The translations under genes and the position numbers were made by a program. DNA of 64,000 nt from JAHRAW01 sp963693025 (GTDB lineage Bacteria > Pseudomonadota > Gammaproteobacteria > Arenicellales > Poriferihabitantaceae), in the NCBI GenBank assembly GCA_963693025.1, contig OY843749.1:868001-932000 (forward strand). Direction: 5' to 3'. Below, in pieces: positions 50,972-60,300 of this stretch. Numbering within the stretch: the first letter of the stretch is position 1; each line of letters opens with the position of its first letter. The notes below the pieces were generated by a model. It saw only the letters and a list, made by a program, of their open reading frames with translations. It was not told where the DNA came from and searched no databases.

Positions 50972-52711
50972 GTGGAGCATACAAAAAATCGCAAACAAAA
51001 TCGTGCAATATGGCTAATGTTCTTTGTGGTGATCTTGGTTTCTTTGGAGCCATTATTGGTTAGCATTGGCGATGCAAAAAAAGCACCTTTTTTATTCGTT
51101 GGGCTGTGGAATTGGTTTTGTTGTATTCCATGCGTTGTTTATTTATTCGGGTGTCATCGTGAAAAAATAAACGATTCCACTTGGCGGAAAGTTCGCGAAA
51201 ATTGTTTTGATAAATATATTGTATGGGCTACTGCCGGGGCGCTTTCATTTGTGTTGTTCCCGGTAGCGCTAAAATTTATTGATGTTGCGGTCGCAACTAT
51301 ATTGGTAGAAACATGGCCTCTGTTTTTGATTTTTCTGCTGAGTTGGTTCGACAAAGAAAAAGAGAAATACACAAAAATGACTGCAAAAGTGTGGTTATTA
51401 CTAGCGGTAGCACTTATCGGATTTGGATTCATTATATTGAGCCAGGTTGAGGGAAACAAAAATATCAGCGATTACATTTTCGACATAAAAGTCGTGTTGG
51501 GTGTTGGTGCGGCATTGCTGGTTGCCATTGGCAGGGCACTCATGCCTTCTTGCACATTAAAGTGGTGTAACGAACAGGGGGCGGATAACACCGAAGCAGA
51601 TTCTAAATTTTTTACGGTTGTCGCCATTGTTATTGCAAAACTATACGCCGGGGCTATCTGTTTTGTTGCGGGGTTGATGCTGGGTGAAAATCCCGACGAC
51701 ATTGTAATTATGCTAGCAATTGCATGGGGGCTGATTGGCGGTGTGGTTTCGATATTGTTACGCTTTGCAAATATCGTAACAACGAATCTCGGGGTGAACG
51801 CCTTAATCTACGCATCACCCATTGTCGCACTGGGCTGGCTTGCCGTTTTCTCACAAGTTCATGTTCCGCATATTGAATTGTTGGTTATCGGCACAATGGC
51901 ACTTATTACCGCCAATTTGTTAATTAATTTTGAAGCCGACATCCGACTTGCTTATCGTGCATTAATGATTGCATTATGGGCATGCGGTGCGGTAGTGTAT
52001 TTGACCGGCGGTTATGATTACACCGGCAATGTGGAAATCGCCGCCACTATATTTATTTTAATCCTGTCGTTTCGCGTTGACCGTCTGGTCCGCCGCACTG
52101 CTGACGAAGAAAATAAAATGTTGTTATTGTTCCGCCAACTCGCGCTTTTTGTTGAATCCAAAAAAATCAAGCCAAGTGCACTTGATAATTTATTGAGCAT
52201 AGACACACACAAAACGCGAGATGACTTGAAATCGGCGTATATTAATTTAAAGCAACACATCACTGACGCGAAACCTGGAGTTATGCCATCAGATGAAAAA
52301 GAACTTGCCGAGATGGAGGCCGAAATAGATTCGCTCGCACATTCCAAGCAACAAGGCGTGCATTTTGGTGAAATTACCGCCATTAGTTTTGTTGGCGGAA
52401 TCTTTATTGTCGCGTTATTGTTTTTCACGGCACCGGGGTTGGCTGGCTGGGACCGTTTCTTTACCGACATATCATCTTTCGTGCTGGCGGCAGTAACACT
52501 ATTTTTAATTTTCAACATCCTTGATTTGGAAAACGACCGCAAGAACGACGTATTAAAATTGGATGAAAAACTCAAGACCTATCAAATTGTATTTGACGAT
52601 GCCACCAACCGTAGCGCACAGCAATGGATTTCCCTCATCGTATCGGTAAGCATCGTTATCACCTACGCAGTGTTACTTTGGCTTAAATGGTGTTTACCAC
52701 CCGCATATTAA
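50972..52711 (+). CDS. EamA-like multipass membrane protein with C-terminal extension
   Basis: This 579-residue protein has about ten hydrophobic helices in residues ~10-385, arranged as two EamA-like (DMT) halves. A hydrophilic, charged stretch follows (~390-480, RRTADEENKM to SLAHSKQQ), then three further hydrophobic helices. I chose the GTG at 50972 because GGGAG at 50961-50965 precedes it. The composition is much more AT-rich than livM and livK, which flank it on the same strand, so it was probably acquired. DMT proteins usually export metabolites. The extra C-terminal helices and the location could instead suit a sensor or defence-related role, but nothing proves that. Confidence 0.72.
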   Translation: MEHTKNRKQNRAIWLMFFVVILVSLEPLLVSIGDAKKAPFLFVGLWNWFCCIPCVVYLFGCHREKINDSTWRKVRENCFDKYIVWATAGALSFVLFPVALKFIDVAVATILVETWPLFLIFLLSWFDKEKEKYTKMTAKVWLLLAVALIGFGFIILSQVEGNKNISDYIFDIKVVLGVGAALLVAIGRALMPSCTLKWCNEQGADNTEADSKFFTVVAIVIAKLYAGAICFVAGLMLGENPDDIVIMLAIAWGLIGGVVSILLRFANIVTTNLGVNALIYASPIVALGWLAVFSQVHVPHIELLVIGTMALITANLLINFEADIRLAYRALMIALWACGAVVYLTGGYDYTGNVEIAATIFILILSFRVDRLVRRTADEENKMLLLFRQLALFVESKKIKPSALDNLLSIDTHKTRDDLKSAYINLKQHITDAKPGVMPSDEKELAEMEAEIDSLAHSKQQGVHFGEITAISFVGGIFIVALLFFTAPGLAGWDRFFTDISSFVLAAVTLFLIFNILDLENDRKNDVLKLDEKLKTYQIVFDDATNRSAQQWISLIVSVSIVITYAVLLWLKWCLPPAY

Positions 52712-52753
52712 TCCGCTACATTTCACAAAACATTTCACACAGAGGAATCCAAA

Positions 52754-54037
52754 ATGAAACTCAAATTCACAGCCACTGCATTGGCCGCGTTGTTTGTCGT
52801 GAGCACGGCGTCCGCCGAATTGGTGTTCCCGTCGCTGAGTTACCGCACCGGTCCCTACGCGCCGAACGGCATCCCCTATTTCGACGGCTTTGAAGACTAC
52901 TTCACGCTGTTGAACGAGCGCGACGGCGGCATCGGCGGCGAGCCAATCAGAGTCGTCGGATGCGAGACCGGCTACAACACCGAGAAGGGCGTGGAGTGTT
53001 ATGAATCCACCAAAGGCGAAGGCGCGCTGGTCTATCACCCGATGTCCACCGGCATCACCTACCAACTGATTCCGAAAGCGACCGCCGACGGCATCCCGGT
53101 GTTGTCGATGGGCTACGGCCGCACTTCCGCCGCCAACGGCAAAGTGTTCCCGTACATTTTCAACTTCCCCGGCACATACTGGGACGCGGCTTCCATCATC
53201 ATCAAGCACATCAGCGACCAGGAAGACGGCAACCTCAAGGGCAAGAAAATCGCGCTCGTGTATCACAACTCCGCCTACGGCAAAGAGCCGATTCGCACGC
53301 TGGAAAAACTGGCGGAAAAACACGGCTATGAATTGTCGCTGCTGGCGGTTGACCATCCCGGTCAAGAGCAGAAATCGCAGTGGCTGCAAATCCGCCGCGA
53401 GCGCCCGGACTATGTGATGATGTGGGGCTGGGGCGTGATGAACCAAGTCGCCATCAAGGAAGCCGCCAACATTCGCTACCCGATGGACCACTTCATCGGC
53501 GTATGGTGGTCGGCTTCTGAAAACGATGTGTTGCCCGCCGGCGACGGCGCGCACGGTTACAAAGCCATCACCTTCCACGGCGTGGGCAGCGGCTTCCCGA
53601 TTTACGACGACCTGAAAAAATATGTCGTGGACGCGGGCAAAGCCGCCGGCGACGGCTCCAACCTCGGCACGGTGTTGTATAACCGCGGCTTGTATGCGGC
53701 CATCCTGACGGCGGAAGCCGCCGCCACCGCGCAGAAAATGCACGGCGTCAAAAGCATCACCTCGCGGCAGATGCGAGACGGAATGGAAGCGCTGGTCATC
53801 GACCGCGCACGCATGTCCCAACTCGGCATCCCCGACTTCGGCCCCGAGTTCAAAGTCACCTGCGCCAACCACGGCGCCCCCGGCTACGGCGGAATCCAAC
53901 AATGGAACGCCAACACCCAATCGTGGTCGCTCATCACCAACTTCACCGGCGCCGACCGCGAAGTAGTCGACGCGCTCATCCAAGAAGACTCCACCGCCTT
54001 CGCCAAAGAAAACGCCATCACCCCCCGCGACTGCTAA
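52754..54037 (+). CDS. livK: Periplasmic substrate-binding protein LivK
   Basis: This 427-residue periplasmic-binding-fold protein has a signal peptide (MKLKFTATALAALFVV, cleavage after STASA). The mature protein starts with SLSYRTGPYAPNGIPYFDG, and GEPIRVVGCETGYNTEKG follows, typical of the HAAT/Liv binding-protein family with aromatic or amide ligands. AGAGGA at 52740-52745 is a good ribosome binding site. It delivers ligand to LivHM. The ligand cannot be told from the sequence. It is the last liv gene before the restriction island and is convergent with hsdR, 76 bp away. Confidence 0.94.
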   Translation: MKLKFTATALAALFVVSTASAELVFPSLSYRTGPYAPNGIPYFDGFEDYFTLLNERDGGIGGEPIRVVGCETGYNTEKGVECYESTKGEGALVYHPMSTGITYQLIPKATADGIPVLSMGYGRTSAANGKVFPYIFNFPGTYWDAASIIIKHISDQEDGNLKGKKIALVYHNSAYGKEPIRTLEKLAEKHGYELSLLAVDHPGQEQKSQWLQIRRERPDYVMMWGWGVMNQVAIKEAANIRYPMDHFIGVWWSASENDVLPAGDGAHGYKAITFHGVGSGFPIYDDLKKYVVDAGKAAGDGSNLGTVLYNRGLYAAILTAEAAATAQKMHGVKSITSRQMRDGMEALVIDRARMSQLGIPDFGPEFKVTCANHGAPGYGGIQQWNANTQSWSLITNFTGADREVVDALIQEDSTAFAKENAITPRDC

Positions 54038-54113
54038 CCTACCACACCTCCGCCGGCGGCGCAGTCCAATGGCTGGCGGCGGGGGTTGTCGGTAACACGG
54101 TAACCCGCGCGGA

Positions 54114-57100
54114 TTACCGCACATCAACCGCCTGCCTCTCCGCCGGAGCGTGAGCGCGAACAGGCGGGCTGTTCACCAATTCAGCGGCAATCATCTCCGC
54201 CTGTTGCAACACCGTTTCGGTTGCCAGCGCTTGCATGTCCGGCGGATAGCCGTATTCCCGCAACAGGCGCTTTACCGCCACCCTCAGTTTCGATCGCACA
54301 TTCTCTTTTATCTGCCAGTCAATGCTCGTGGTGTTCCGTATCTTCCGGGTAAGCGCCACCGCCAACTCACGCAGTTTGTCCTGCCGCATTAACTCTTTGG
54401 CGCTGTCGTTATCCGCCACGGCGGTGTAAAAAGCATATTCAAACTCGGAAAGCCCCATCTCCTCGGCTTCTTTGTCCGAGGCGACGATATCTTTGCTGAT
54501 TGCAATCAATTCATCGATTACTTCCGCCGAAGTGAGGATTTTATTGTGGTATTTCCTGACCGCATCATTCAGCATTTCCATCAGGGATTTACTTTTCACC
54601 AGATTGGTTTTTGCGCGCGCTTTCAGTTCATCGCCGAGCAATTTCTTTAGCACCTCCAGCGCCACATTTTTGTGCCGGTATTCTTTCAGTTCCGCTAAAA
54701 ATTCATCGGAGAGAATGGAAATATCCGGCTTCTTGATTCCCGCCGCATCGAACACATCGATGACCCGCTCCGACACCAGGGCTTGGTCGATTACCTGCCG
54801 AATAGTGGTTTCAATTTCCTCATCGGTCGTGCCGCCATCGGCGCTGTCAAATTTGAGAAGGCGCGCTTTGACCGCTTGAAAAAACGCCACCTCATCCTTG
54901 ACCTCCAGCGCCCGGTCATGGGGAACCGCAATGGCAAAGGCGTGCGACAACGCCGTCACTTCATTGATATAACGCTTTCGTCCGTCCTCCAATCCGAGAA
55001 CATGCTCTTCGGCGGCCAGTATCAGCGAGAGTTTTTGCGCGGTATCCGCCGCAAAATACGGTTGATAGGCAAAGCCGCCCGCCTCGCGGTACATGGCGGA
55101 AACCACTTCGATTTTTTCCAGCATCACTTCAACCGCCCTTTCTTGCATCAACGCCGGGTCGCCCTTGCCGCCCGCATCGGAATAAAACGCCAACGCCTCT
55201 TTCAAGTCGGAGGCGATGCCCAGGTAATCCACCACCAGTCCGCCGGGCTTGTCTTTATACACGCGGTTCACCCGCGCAATCGCCTGCATCAGGTTATGCC
55301 CCTTCATCGGTTTGTCGATATACAAAGTGTGCATGCTAGGCACATCAAAACCGGTGAGCCACATATCACAGACAACGACCAGTTTCAGCGGGTCGCCGTC
55401 ATTCTTCATGCGCTCAGCCAGCAGCCTGCGGTTTTGTTTCGTGGTGTGATGTTTCGCCAGTTTGAGACCATCATCGGAAGAAGCGGTTATCACCACCTTG
55501 ATCGCCCCTTTGCTCAAATCGTCAGAATGCCAAGCCGGTTTTAGTTTGACAATTTCCCCATATAAATCCGCAGCAATGCGGCGCGACATACACACAATCA
55601 TCCCCTTGCCCGCAAAAACTTCCCGCCGCGCCTCAAAGTGGCGGACAATATCCTGGGCGATATTTTCAACCCGCCGCTCGCTGCCAATCAGCGCCTCCAT
55701 TTGCGTCCACTTGGCTTTGGCTTTGTGTGTTGCGCTCAGGTCATGCCGGTGCAGTTCGTCATCCAATTCTGCAACAAGCCTTTTGCCTTCATCGCTCAGG
55801 GCGACTTTCGCCAGCCGGCTCTCGTAGAAAATCCGCACCGTGGCGCCGTCTTCCACCGCCTGGGCAATATCGTAAACATCCACATAATTGCCAAACACCG
55901 CCGGCGTGTTCACATCCGTGTTTTCAATCGGCGTGCCGGTAAAGCCAAGATAAGTGGCGCCCGGCAACGCATCGCGCAAATACTTGGCAAAACCGTATAC
56001 CACTTTTTTACCAATCACCTCTCCGTCCGCGCCCCTGGCGTCCACTGTCTTGGCGGCAAAACCATATTGCGTACGATGGGCTTCGTCCGCGATGACGACG
56101 ATATTTTTCCGGTCCGACAAGATTTCATACTCGTTGCCTTCATCGGGCTGAAATTTTTGGATAGTGGTGAAAATCACGCCACCGGAAACCACCCGCAACA
56201 ATTCTTTTAACTGCCGGCAGTTTTCCGCCTGCCTTGGTTCTTGCCGCAGCAACTGTTTGCACGCCGCGAAGGTATCGAACAACTGATCATCCAAATCGTT
56301 TCTGTCGGTGATAATCAGCACGGTCGGGTTGTCCAGCGTCAACACCATCTTGCCCGTATAAAACACCATGGAGAGGGACTTGCCGGAGCCTTGGGTATGC
56401 CACACCACCCCGGCTTTCCGGTCGCCTCGCGGTTGCTCGACGGTGCCCGGCAGGCCGTAACTGACCGGCTCCTCCTTCATCGTCAGCACATCCGCCGCGC
56501 GCAAGGTCGACTCTACCGCCGCATTGACCGCGTAATACTGATGATAGGCGGCAATCTTTTTGACTGTGCTGATACCCGCCGCGCCGGTTTGTCGCGCTTC
56601 CCTTCCCGCTCGTTCAAACACCGTAAAATGCCGCACCAAGTCCAACAAGGTTACTTTGTTCAGCAGTCCCTTGATTAAAATTTCCAGTTGATTGGTCAGG
56701 TGCGATGCCTCGGTCCGACCGTCAGCCGTTTTCCACGCCATAAACCGCGTCAACCCCGCCGAAAGTGAGCCCACTTTGGCTTCCAGCCCATCCGAAATCA
56801 CCAGCAAAGCGTTATAAACAAACAACGAGGGAATGCTGTGTTTGTAGGTTTCCAACTGTTGGTAAGCGGACTTGATGGTCGCGTTTTCGTCGGCGGGATT
56901 TTTGAGTTCAATCACCACCAGCGGAATCCCATTGACAAACAAAACAACGTCGGGGCGCTTGGTGATGTTGTTTTCAATCACCGTAAATTGATTACAAACC
57001 GCAAAGTCGTTGCCCTGCGGATTTGCAAAATCAATCAACCGAACTTTCGCCCCGACTGTTTCACCACCTTTTTGATATTCCTCCGCAACGCCTTCAATCA

Positions 57101-57377
57101 GCATTTGATAAAAAGCCTCGTTGCTTTCGAGCATGTTTTGAGCGGCGAGGGAGAGGACTTGTCTTATCGCTTGTTCTTTTACATTGCTCGGTAGCGCCGA
57201 GTTGAGGTTGTCAACGGCAGTTTCCAAACGGCGGCGCAAAACGACATCGTAAGCGTTTTCTCTTTCGCCTTTCTGCTGTTCGATGGGGAGATAAGAATAG
57301 CCCTGCTTTTCCAGCAATTCTATTGCTAATTGCTCAACATCGGATTCGTAGATTTGGGTTTGCGCTTTGTGGGACAT
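54114..57377 (-). CDS. hsdR: Type I restriction enzyme R (HsdR) subunit
   Basis: This 1,087-residue motor-nuclease subunit has the nuclease core RPDVVLFVNGIPLVVIELKN near 139-158 (D...ExK), Walker A VWHTQGSGKSLSMVFY near 325, DEAH box VVIADEAHRTQYGFAAK near 428, and the helicase C-terminal motifs FDVPSMHTLYIDKPMKGHNL and QAIARVNRVYKDKPGG. It translocates and cuts unmodified DNA as part of HsdR2M2S. The ATG at 57377 was chosen. A 20-residue upstream extension is not conserved in character. It lies 158 bp after the DUF3800 gene on the same strand, and a pair of 11-bp direct repeats (57460-57481) is upstream. Confidence 0.95.
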   Translation of the reverse strand: MSHKAQTQIYESDVEQLAIELLEKQGYSYLPIEQQKGERENAYDVVLRRRLETAVDNLNSALPSNVKEQAIRQVLSLAAQNMLESNEAFYQMLIEGVAEEYQKGGETVGAKVRLIDFANPQGNDFAVCNQFTVIENNITKRPDVVLFVNGIPLVVIELKNPADENATIKSAYQQLETYKHSIPSLFVYNALLVISDGLEAKVGSLSAGLTRFMAWKTADGRTEASHLTNQLEILIKGLLNKVTLLDLVRHFTVFERAGREARQTGAAGISTVKKIAAYHQYYAVNAAVESTLRAADVLTMKEEPVSYGLPGTVEQPRGDRKAGVVWHTQGSGKSLSMVFYTGKMVLTLDNPTVLIITDRNDLDDQLFDTFAACKQLLRQEPRQAENCRQLKELLRVVSGGVIFTTIQKFQPDEGNEYEILSDRKNIVVIADEAHRTQYGFAAKTVDARGADGEVIGKKVVYGFAKYLRDALPGATYLGFTGTPIENTDVNTPAVFGNYVDVYDIAQAVEDGATVRIFYESRLAKVALSDEGKRLVAELDDELHRHDLSATHKAKAKWTQMEALIGSERRVENIAQDIVRHFEARREVFAGKGMIVCMSRRIAADLYGEIVKLKPAWHSDDLSKGAIKVVITASSDDGLKLAKHHTTKQNRRLLAERMKNDGDPLKLVVVCDMWLTGFDVPSMHTLYIDKPMKGHNLMQAIARVNRVYKDKPGGLVVDYLGIASDLKEALAFYSDAGGKGDPALMQERAVEVMLEKIEVVSAMYREAGGFAYQPYFAADTAQKLSLILAAEEHVLGLEDGRKRYINEVTALSHAFAIAVPHDRALEVKDEVAFFQAVKARLLKFDSADGGTTDEEIETTIRQVIDQALVSERVIDVFDAAGIKKPDISILSDEFLAELKEYRHKNVALEVLKKLLGDELKARAKTNLVKSKSLMEMLNDAVRKYHNKILTSAEVIDELIAISKDIVASDKEAEEMGLSEFEYAFYTAVADNDSAKELMRQDKLRELAVALTRKIRNTTSIDWQIKENVRSKLRVAVKRLLREYGYPPDMQALATETVLQQAEMIAAELVNSPPVRAHAPAERQAVDVR

Positions 57378-57535
57378 GAGTAGGTTTGGTTTGCTGTTTT
57401 TTTTGCGAAATTGGATGCTGGCACGGCAATATCTCATACAAATTCACGGAAAAATATCAATAAAGCGTGAATAGAGCGTGAAAATGAGGTGAATTAACGG
57501 TTTTTAGATGAGTAACCCTTATGCCTATTAGCAAT

Positions 57536-58288
57536 TTAGTGAATACATCCAAGGTATATATCTCCAAATATTTCTTTAGCCTTCTCTGCAAGTGTATTGG
57601 GTACATGTTGAGACAGTAAAAACCCATAATTGGTGGTATTAAAGGTGGCCATATCGGGAAAGTCATCACCTATAGGATTGTCTGGTCTGTACATAGAATA
57701 ACGAAGGTCAACCCAAAGTTCATATCCTAATGGCGCCTCAATCGGTGGATCATATCCACAGTCATCCCCATAAACAAGCATTTTGGGATTCCCTGAAATT
57801 TTTTCCCTTAAACGTACGCCACACTGTGCCGCCACCAAGTCAGCAAGTTGTATTCCTTTAACTTCCGCCGAATCACTGTTGTATACCTTCGTGCAATGGC
57901 TCTTCTTGGAAATAATATCTGCTTCAGCACAACTGATAATGCCATTATCCACATAGATATTCAGTTTTTCATCCAAATTCAAGGTTTCCAGATGAGACAC
58001 AAAAGACGAAAACTCGTCAAAGATGTTATGCCTTAGACTACTCGGCAAAATAAACACGCCCCATTTTGTTTGACTGTTTACATAATGACTGTAGCTACTA
58101 CGGATTTTCTGCATTATTGCGTTGCTTCGCATTTTTGTGCATGCATGAAATTCCTCTATGTCATATTCAGACAAAATCAGCTGTAGATCGTCTTGCGGGT
58201 CATGTTTACAGAACACAAATGAAAGTAGCATAAAATCATATTTGTCGTGTATTGATTCATCTATGTAAATGTTCATGATGTTTTCCAC
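57536..58288 (-). CDS. DUF3800 domain protein inside the restriction island
   Basis: This 250-residue protein has the DUF3800 hallmarks: an N-terminal IYIDESI followed by a hydrophobic strand (DFMLLSFVFC), a middle YVDNGI, and the C-terminal EVKGIQLADLVAAQCG. The family is predicted to have an RNase H-like fold and is often found with defence and mobile genes. The biochemical function is not established. A second Met five codons in (MNIYIDES) is a possible start. It lies 27 bp after hsdS and before hsdR, so it is probably co-expressed with the restriction enzyme. The composition is AT-rich relative to the genome. Confidence 0.85.
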   Translation of the reverse strand: MENIMNIYIDESIHDKYDFMLLSFVFCKHDPQDDLQLILSEYDIEEFHACTKMRSNAIMQKIRSSYSHYVNSQTKWGVFILPSSLRHNIFDEFSSFVSHLETLNLDEKLNIYVDNGIISCAEADIISKKSHCTKVYNSDSAEVKGIQLADLVAAQCGVRLREKISGNPKMLVYGDDCGYDPPIEAPLGYELWVDLRYSMYRPDNPIGDDFPDMATFNTTNYGFLLSQHVPNTLAEKAKEIFGDIYLGCIH

Positions 58289-58315
58289 TACACTATTAGT
58301 TGAGTTTTCAGTTTG

Positions 58316-59782
58316 TTATCCATTTAATACTTTTTCTTGTTTTATTCTTACCTTTCCGCCCATCAATTTCGGCAACAAGGTGTCGCGCAAATTTTCAAGT
58401 GTGTGGATTTCTTCTAGGTTTGACTGCTTCTTTATAAAGTACGATTCTGCGATGACATCAAACCTGCCGACTGTTTTGATATTTGGAAAATTCAAAGTCA
58501 GACTTGAAACAAGTTTTTTATCCGTGTGAGGTATTGCAGAACCAGTGGTGTTTTCTTTGATATATTTTTCCTGATATTTAAAAAAACAGAAAATGAAAAA
58601 TGGATAATCAAACTCATCCGTAACCCTATACAGCCCGATCGTTGATCCTAAAATACCCTCAAAGCCGATTTCTACTCTACCCGAACTGGCTCCATCCATC
58701 ACCATTAAAGTATCTCTACTGTTAGCAAAGACCGTTCCGTCTCTCTCTGAATACAGAGTCTTCCCTGTGTCAAATGTCTCTATTAGTATTTGAGGCGCAG
58801 AACATTCAAATTGAATATTTTCTGCTCTTGTGGGTTTTCGCCCTTTTATAAAACCGGCCAACTCGCCGATTTTTTTTTCCTCCCATTCCCCCCTCACATC
58901 TTCCACAAACCATTTTCTAAACAAAGTTTGCGCCATATTTTCAAGGGTTTTGTTTTGGCGGTGGAGCAGGTCTATTTTGTCGTCAAGCGATGAGAGAATT
59001 TCGGCGATGGCTTTTTGTTCTGTGAGCGGGGGGAATAAAAATGACAAGGACTTTAAAGTTGATCCTGCCAGTTCTCCAAAGGTTGTGCCTTCTGATTGAG
59101 ATTTCAAGTATTCAACGTTTTGCTTTAACAAATAAAATAGAAATAGGTTATCCGTTTCTTTATTGGGAATTAAACTCCTAAATCCTTGGTTGGTAGAAAC
59201 CGCCTTTTCTGAAATTGCCAAATACCCAACGGGGGCTCTTGTAGTTAATAAAACCGTTCCTTTTGGTAATAGTTTTGCGCTTGATTTCGACAGGCCCAAC
59301 TCAGATATACTCCTTGCACCTTTTGCTATGTATCGTCCAGAATAATTTGATAAATCTCTCGGTGTTATCCAAGGAATTTTTCCGTTCCAATATTCTGACA
59401 CTTTCGTTTTGGGCGTTCCTCCACCTACAATCTCACAAACTTCCTCCAACTTCACGCCCCGCCAACCTTCTAGTCTGGTCATTTCCTGCAACACAACATA
59501 CTTCCTATTGATGTTTTTCTTAAAATTCTCCGGGATGCTTCCCCAGTCCATCACGTCAACTGAGGTCAGTAAATCGCTTTCTTCAAACGCTTCCCGAAGG
59601 TCAAAAATTTCCGTTGAGTTGCAACCAAAAACCACCAAATCCAAATCGGATATTTCGCTTGCTTTCCAGTTTACGCGGGAACCGTAAGCCCAAACCGCCT
59701 TATTGGGAATATGTCGCTTGATGACTTCTTTAAGTAATTCCATTTGTTCTTGCTCCAAATCGATAAGCTGTTCTTTTTTCAT
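58316..59782 (-). CDS. hsdS: MntA-type nucleotidyltransferase fused to a type I HsdS specificity subunit
   Basis: This 488-residue protein is a fusion. Residues 1-98 are a minimal nucleotidyltransferase: after an N-terminal helix, GSRVNWKASEISDLDLVVFG contains the complete GSX10DXD motif of MntA antitoxins. From ~103 the protein is HsdS: a first target-recognition domain (VKLEEVCEIVGGGTPKT to about 245), a central conserved helix (LTEQKAIAEILSSLDDKID), a second recognition domain (EWEEKKIGELAGFIKGRKP to about 440) and the C-terminal helix LENLRDTLLPKLMGGKV. HsdS alone is about 390 residues, so the extra ~100 are the NTase. The start overlaps the HepT-like stop by ATGA. It could join toxin neutralisation to the DNA-recognition subunit (inference). 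Confidence 0.9.
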   Translation of the reverse strand: MKKEQLIDLEQEQMELLKEVIKRHIPNKAVWAYGSRVNWKASEISDLDLVVFGCNSTEIFDLREAFEESDLLTSVDVMDWGSIPENFKKNINRKYVVLQEMTRLEGWRGVKLEEVCEIVGGGTPKTKVSEYWNGKIPWITPRDLSNYSGRYIAKGARSISELGLSKSSAKLLPKGTVLLTTRAPVGYLAISEKAVSTNQGFRSLIPNKETDNLFLFYLLKQNVEYLKSQSEGTTFGELAGSTLKSLSFLFPPLTEQKAIAEILSSLDDKIDLLHRQNKTLENMAQTLFRKWFVEDVRGEWEEKKIGELAGFIKGRKPTRAENIQFECSAPQILIETFDTGKTLYSERDGTVFANSRDTLMVMDGASSGRVEIGFEGILGSTIGLYRVTDEFDYPFFIFCFFKYQEKYIKENTTGSAIPHTDKKLVSSLTLNFPNIKTVGRFDVIAESYFIKKQSNLEEIHTLENLRDTLLPKLMGGKVRIKQEKVLNG

Positions 59783-60198
59783 TGTTCTGCAACCATTCGC
59801 TCATAAAGTTCTGTGACATCTTGAATAAAATCTGCCGTAATGTTAATGGTTTTTTGGGCTTCCTCTTCACTGTAAGAATGAGCAGAGTTATTCCTTATCT
59901 TTCTGTAAACATGTAGTTGTTTCTGCATATCCTCATTTATAATTCCCGCTCTTTTTGCGTTGCGAAAAATTTCCAAAGCAAACTCTTTCATCTCCGGCAT
60001 TCCCAACTCATCTTCCATGAATTTTTTCAAATGTTTCAGCAAAGTATCGTAGCAAATATCAAATCTCTTTACGACAGACTCCTGGACTGCCTCCTTTATA
60101 TTACCCCCTAGTGTTCCCTTGTTTGCTGTAAAAAACTCATACTGGTCTTTTAATCTGTCAAGAGATTTTTCCAGTTTCTCATAATCAACTTTGTTCAT
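59779..60198 (-). CDS. HepT/HEPN toxin-like protein (HI0074-type nucleotidyltransferase partner)
   Basis: This 139-residue helical protein belongs to the HI0074/HepT group annotated as nucleotidyltransferase substrate-binding proteins. Near residues 108-115 is RNNSAHSY, an exact RX4HXY, the HEPN ribonuclease motif in which the tyrosine is AMPylated by MntA in studied HepT-MntA pairs. A GGAGGA Shine-Dalgarno precedes the ATG. Its stop overlaps the start of the NTase-HsdS fusion by 4 nt, the toxin-then-antitoxin order typical of these modules. It should act as a homodimeric RNase unless AMPylated (family knowledge). Confidence 0.88.
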   Translation of the reverse strand: MNKVDYEKLEKSLDRLKDQYEFFTANKGTLGGNIKEAVQESVVKRFDICYDTLLKHLKKFMEDELGMPEMKEFALEIFRNAKRAGIINEDMQKQLHVYRKIRNNSAHSYSEEEAQKTINITADFIQDVTELYERMVAEQ

Positions 60199-60300
60199 TT
60201 CATTTCCTCCAGTTTAACTTTCCGAAAATTCGCAAAAATTCTCTTGTTAAGCCCCTCAACCTGCCCATCAAACCCTGCCTTCACCTCCCGCCACCCTTTT
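60195..60300 (-). pseudogene. Remnant resembling the 3' end of an hsdM gene
   Basis: The gap before the HepT-like ATG reads, in the frame that ends in the overlapping ATGA, as VKAGFDGQVEGLNKRIFANF plus RKVKLEEMK. The intact HsdM here ends LRAEFEGQVKEEAKLNKRIL then RNLSRIEYKE. The two tails share xAxFxGQV...LNKRI and similar DNA. It looks like the tail of a second, lost hsdM once coupled to the HepT gene. The match is short, so chance or a conserved type I tail motif cannot be excluded. Confidence 0.5.
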
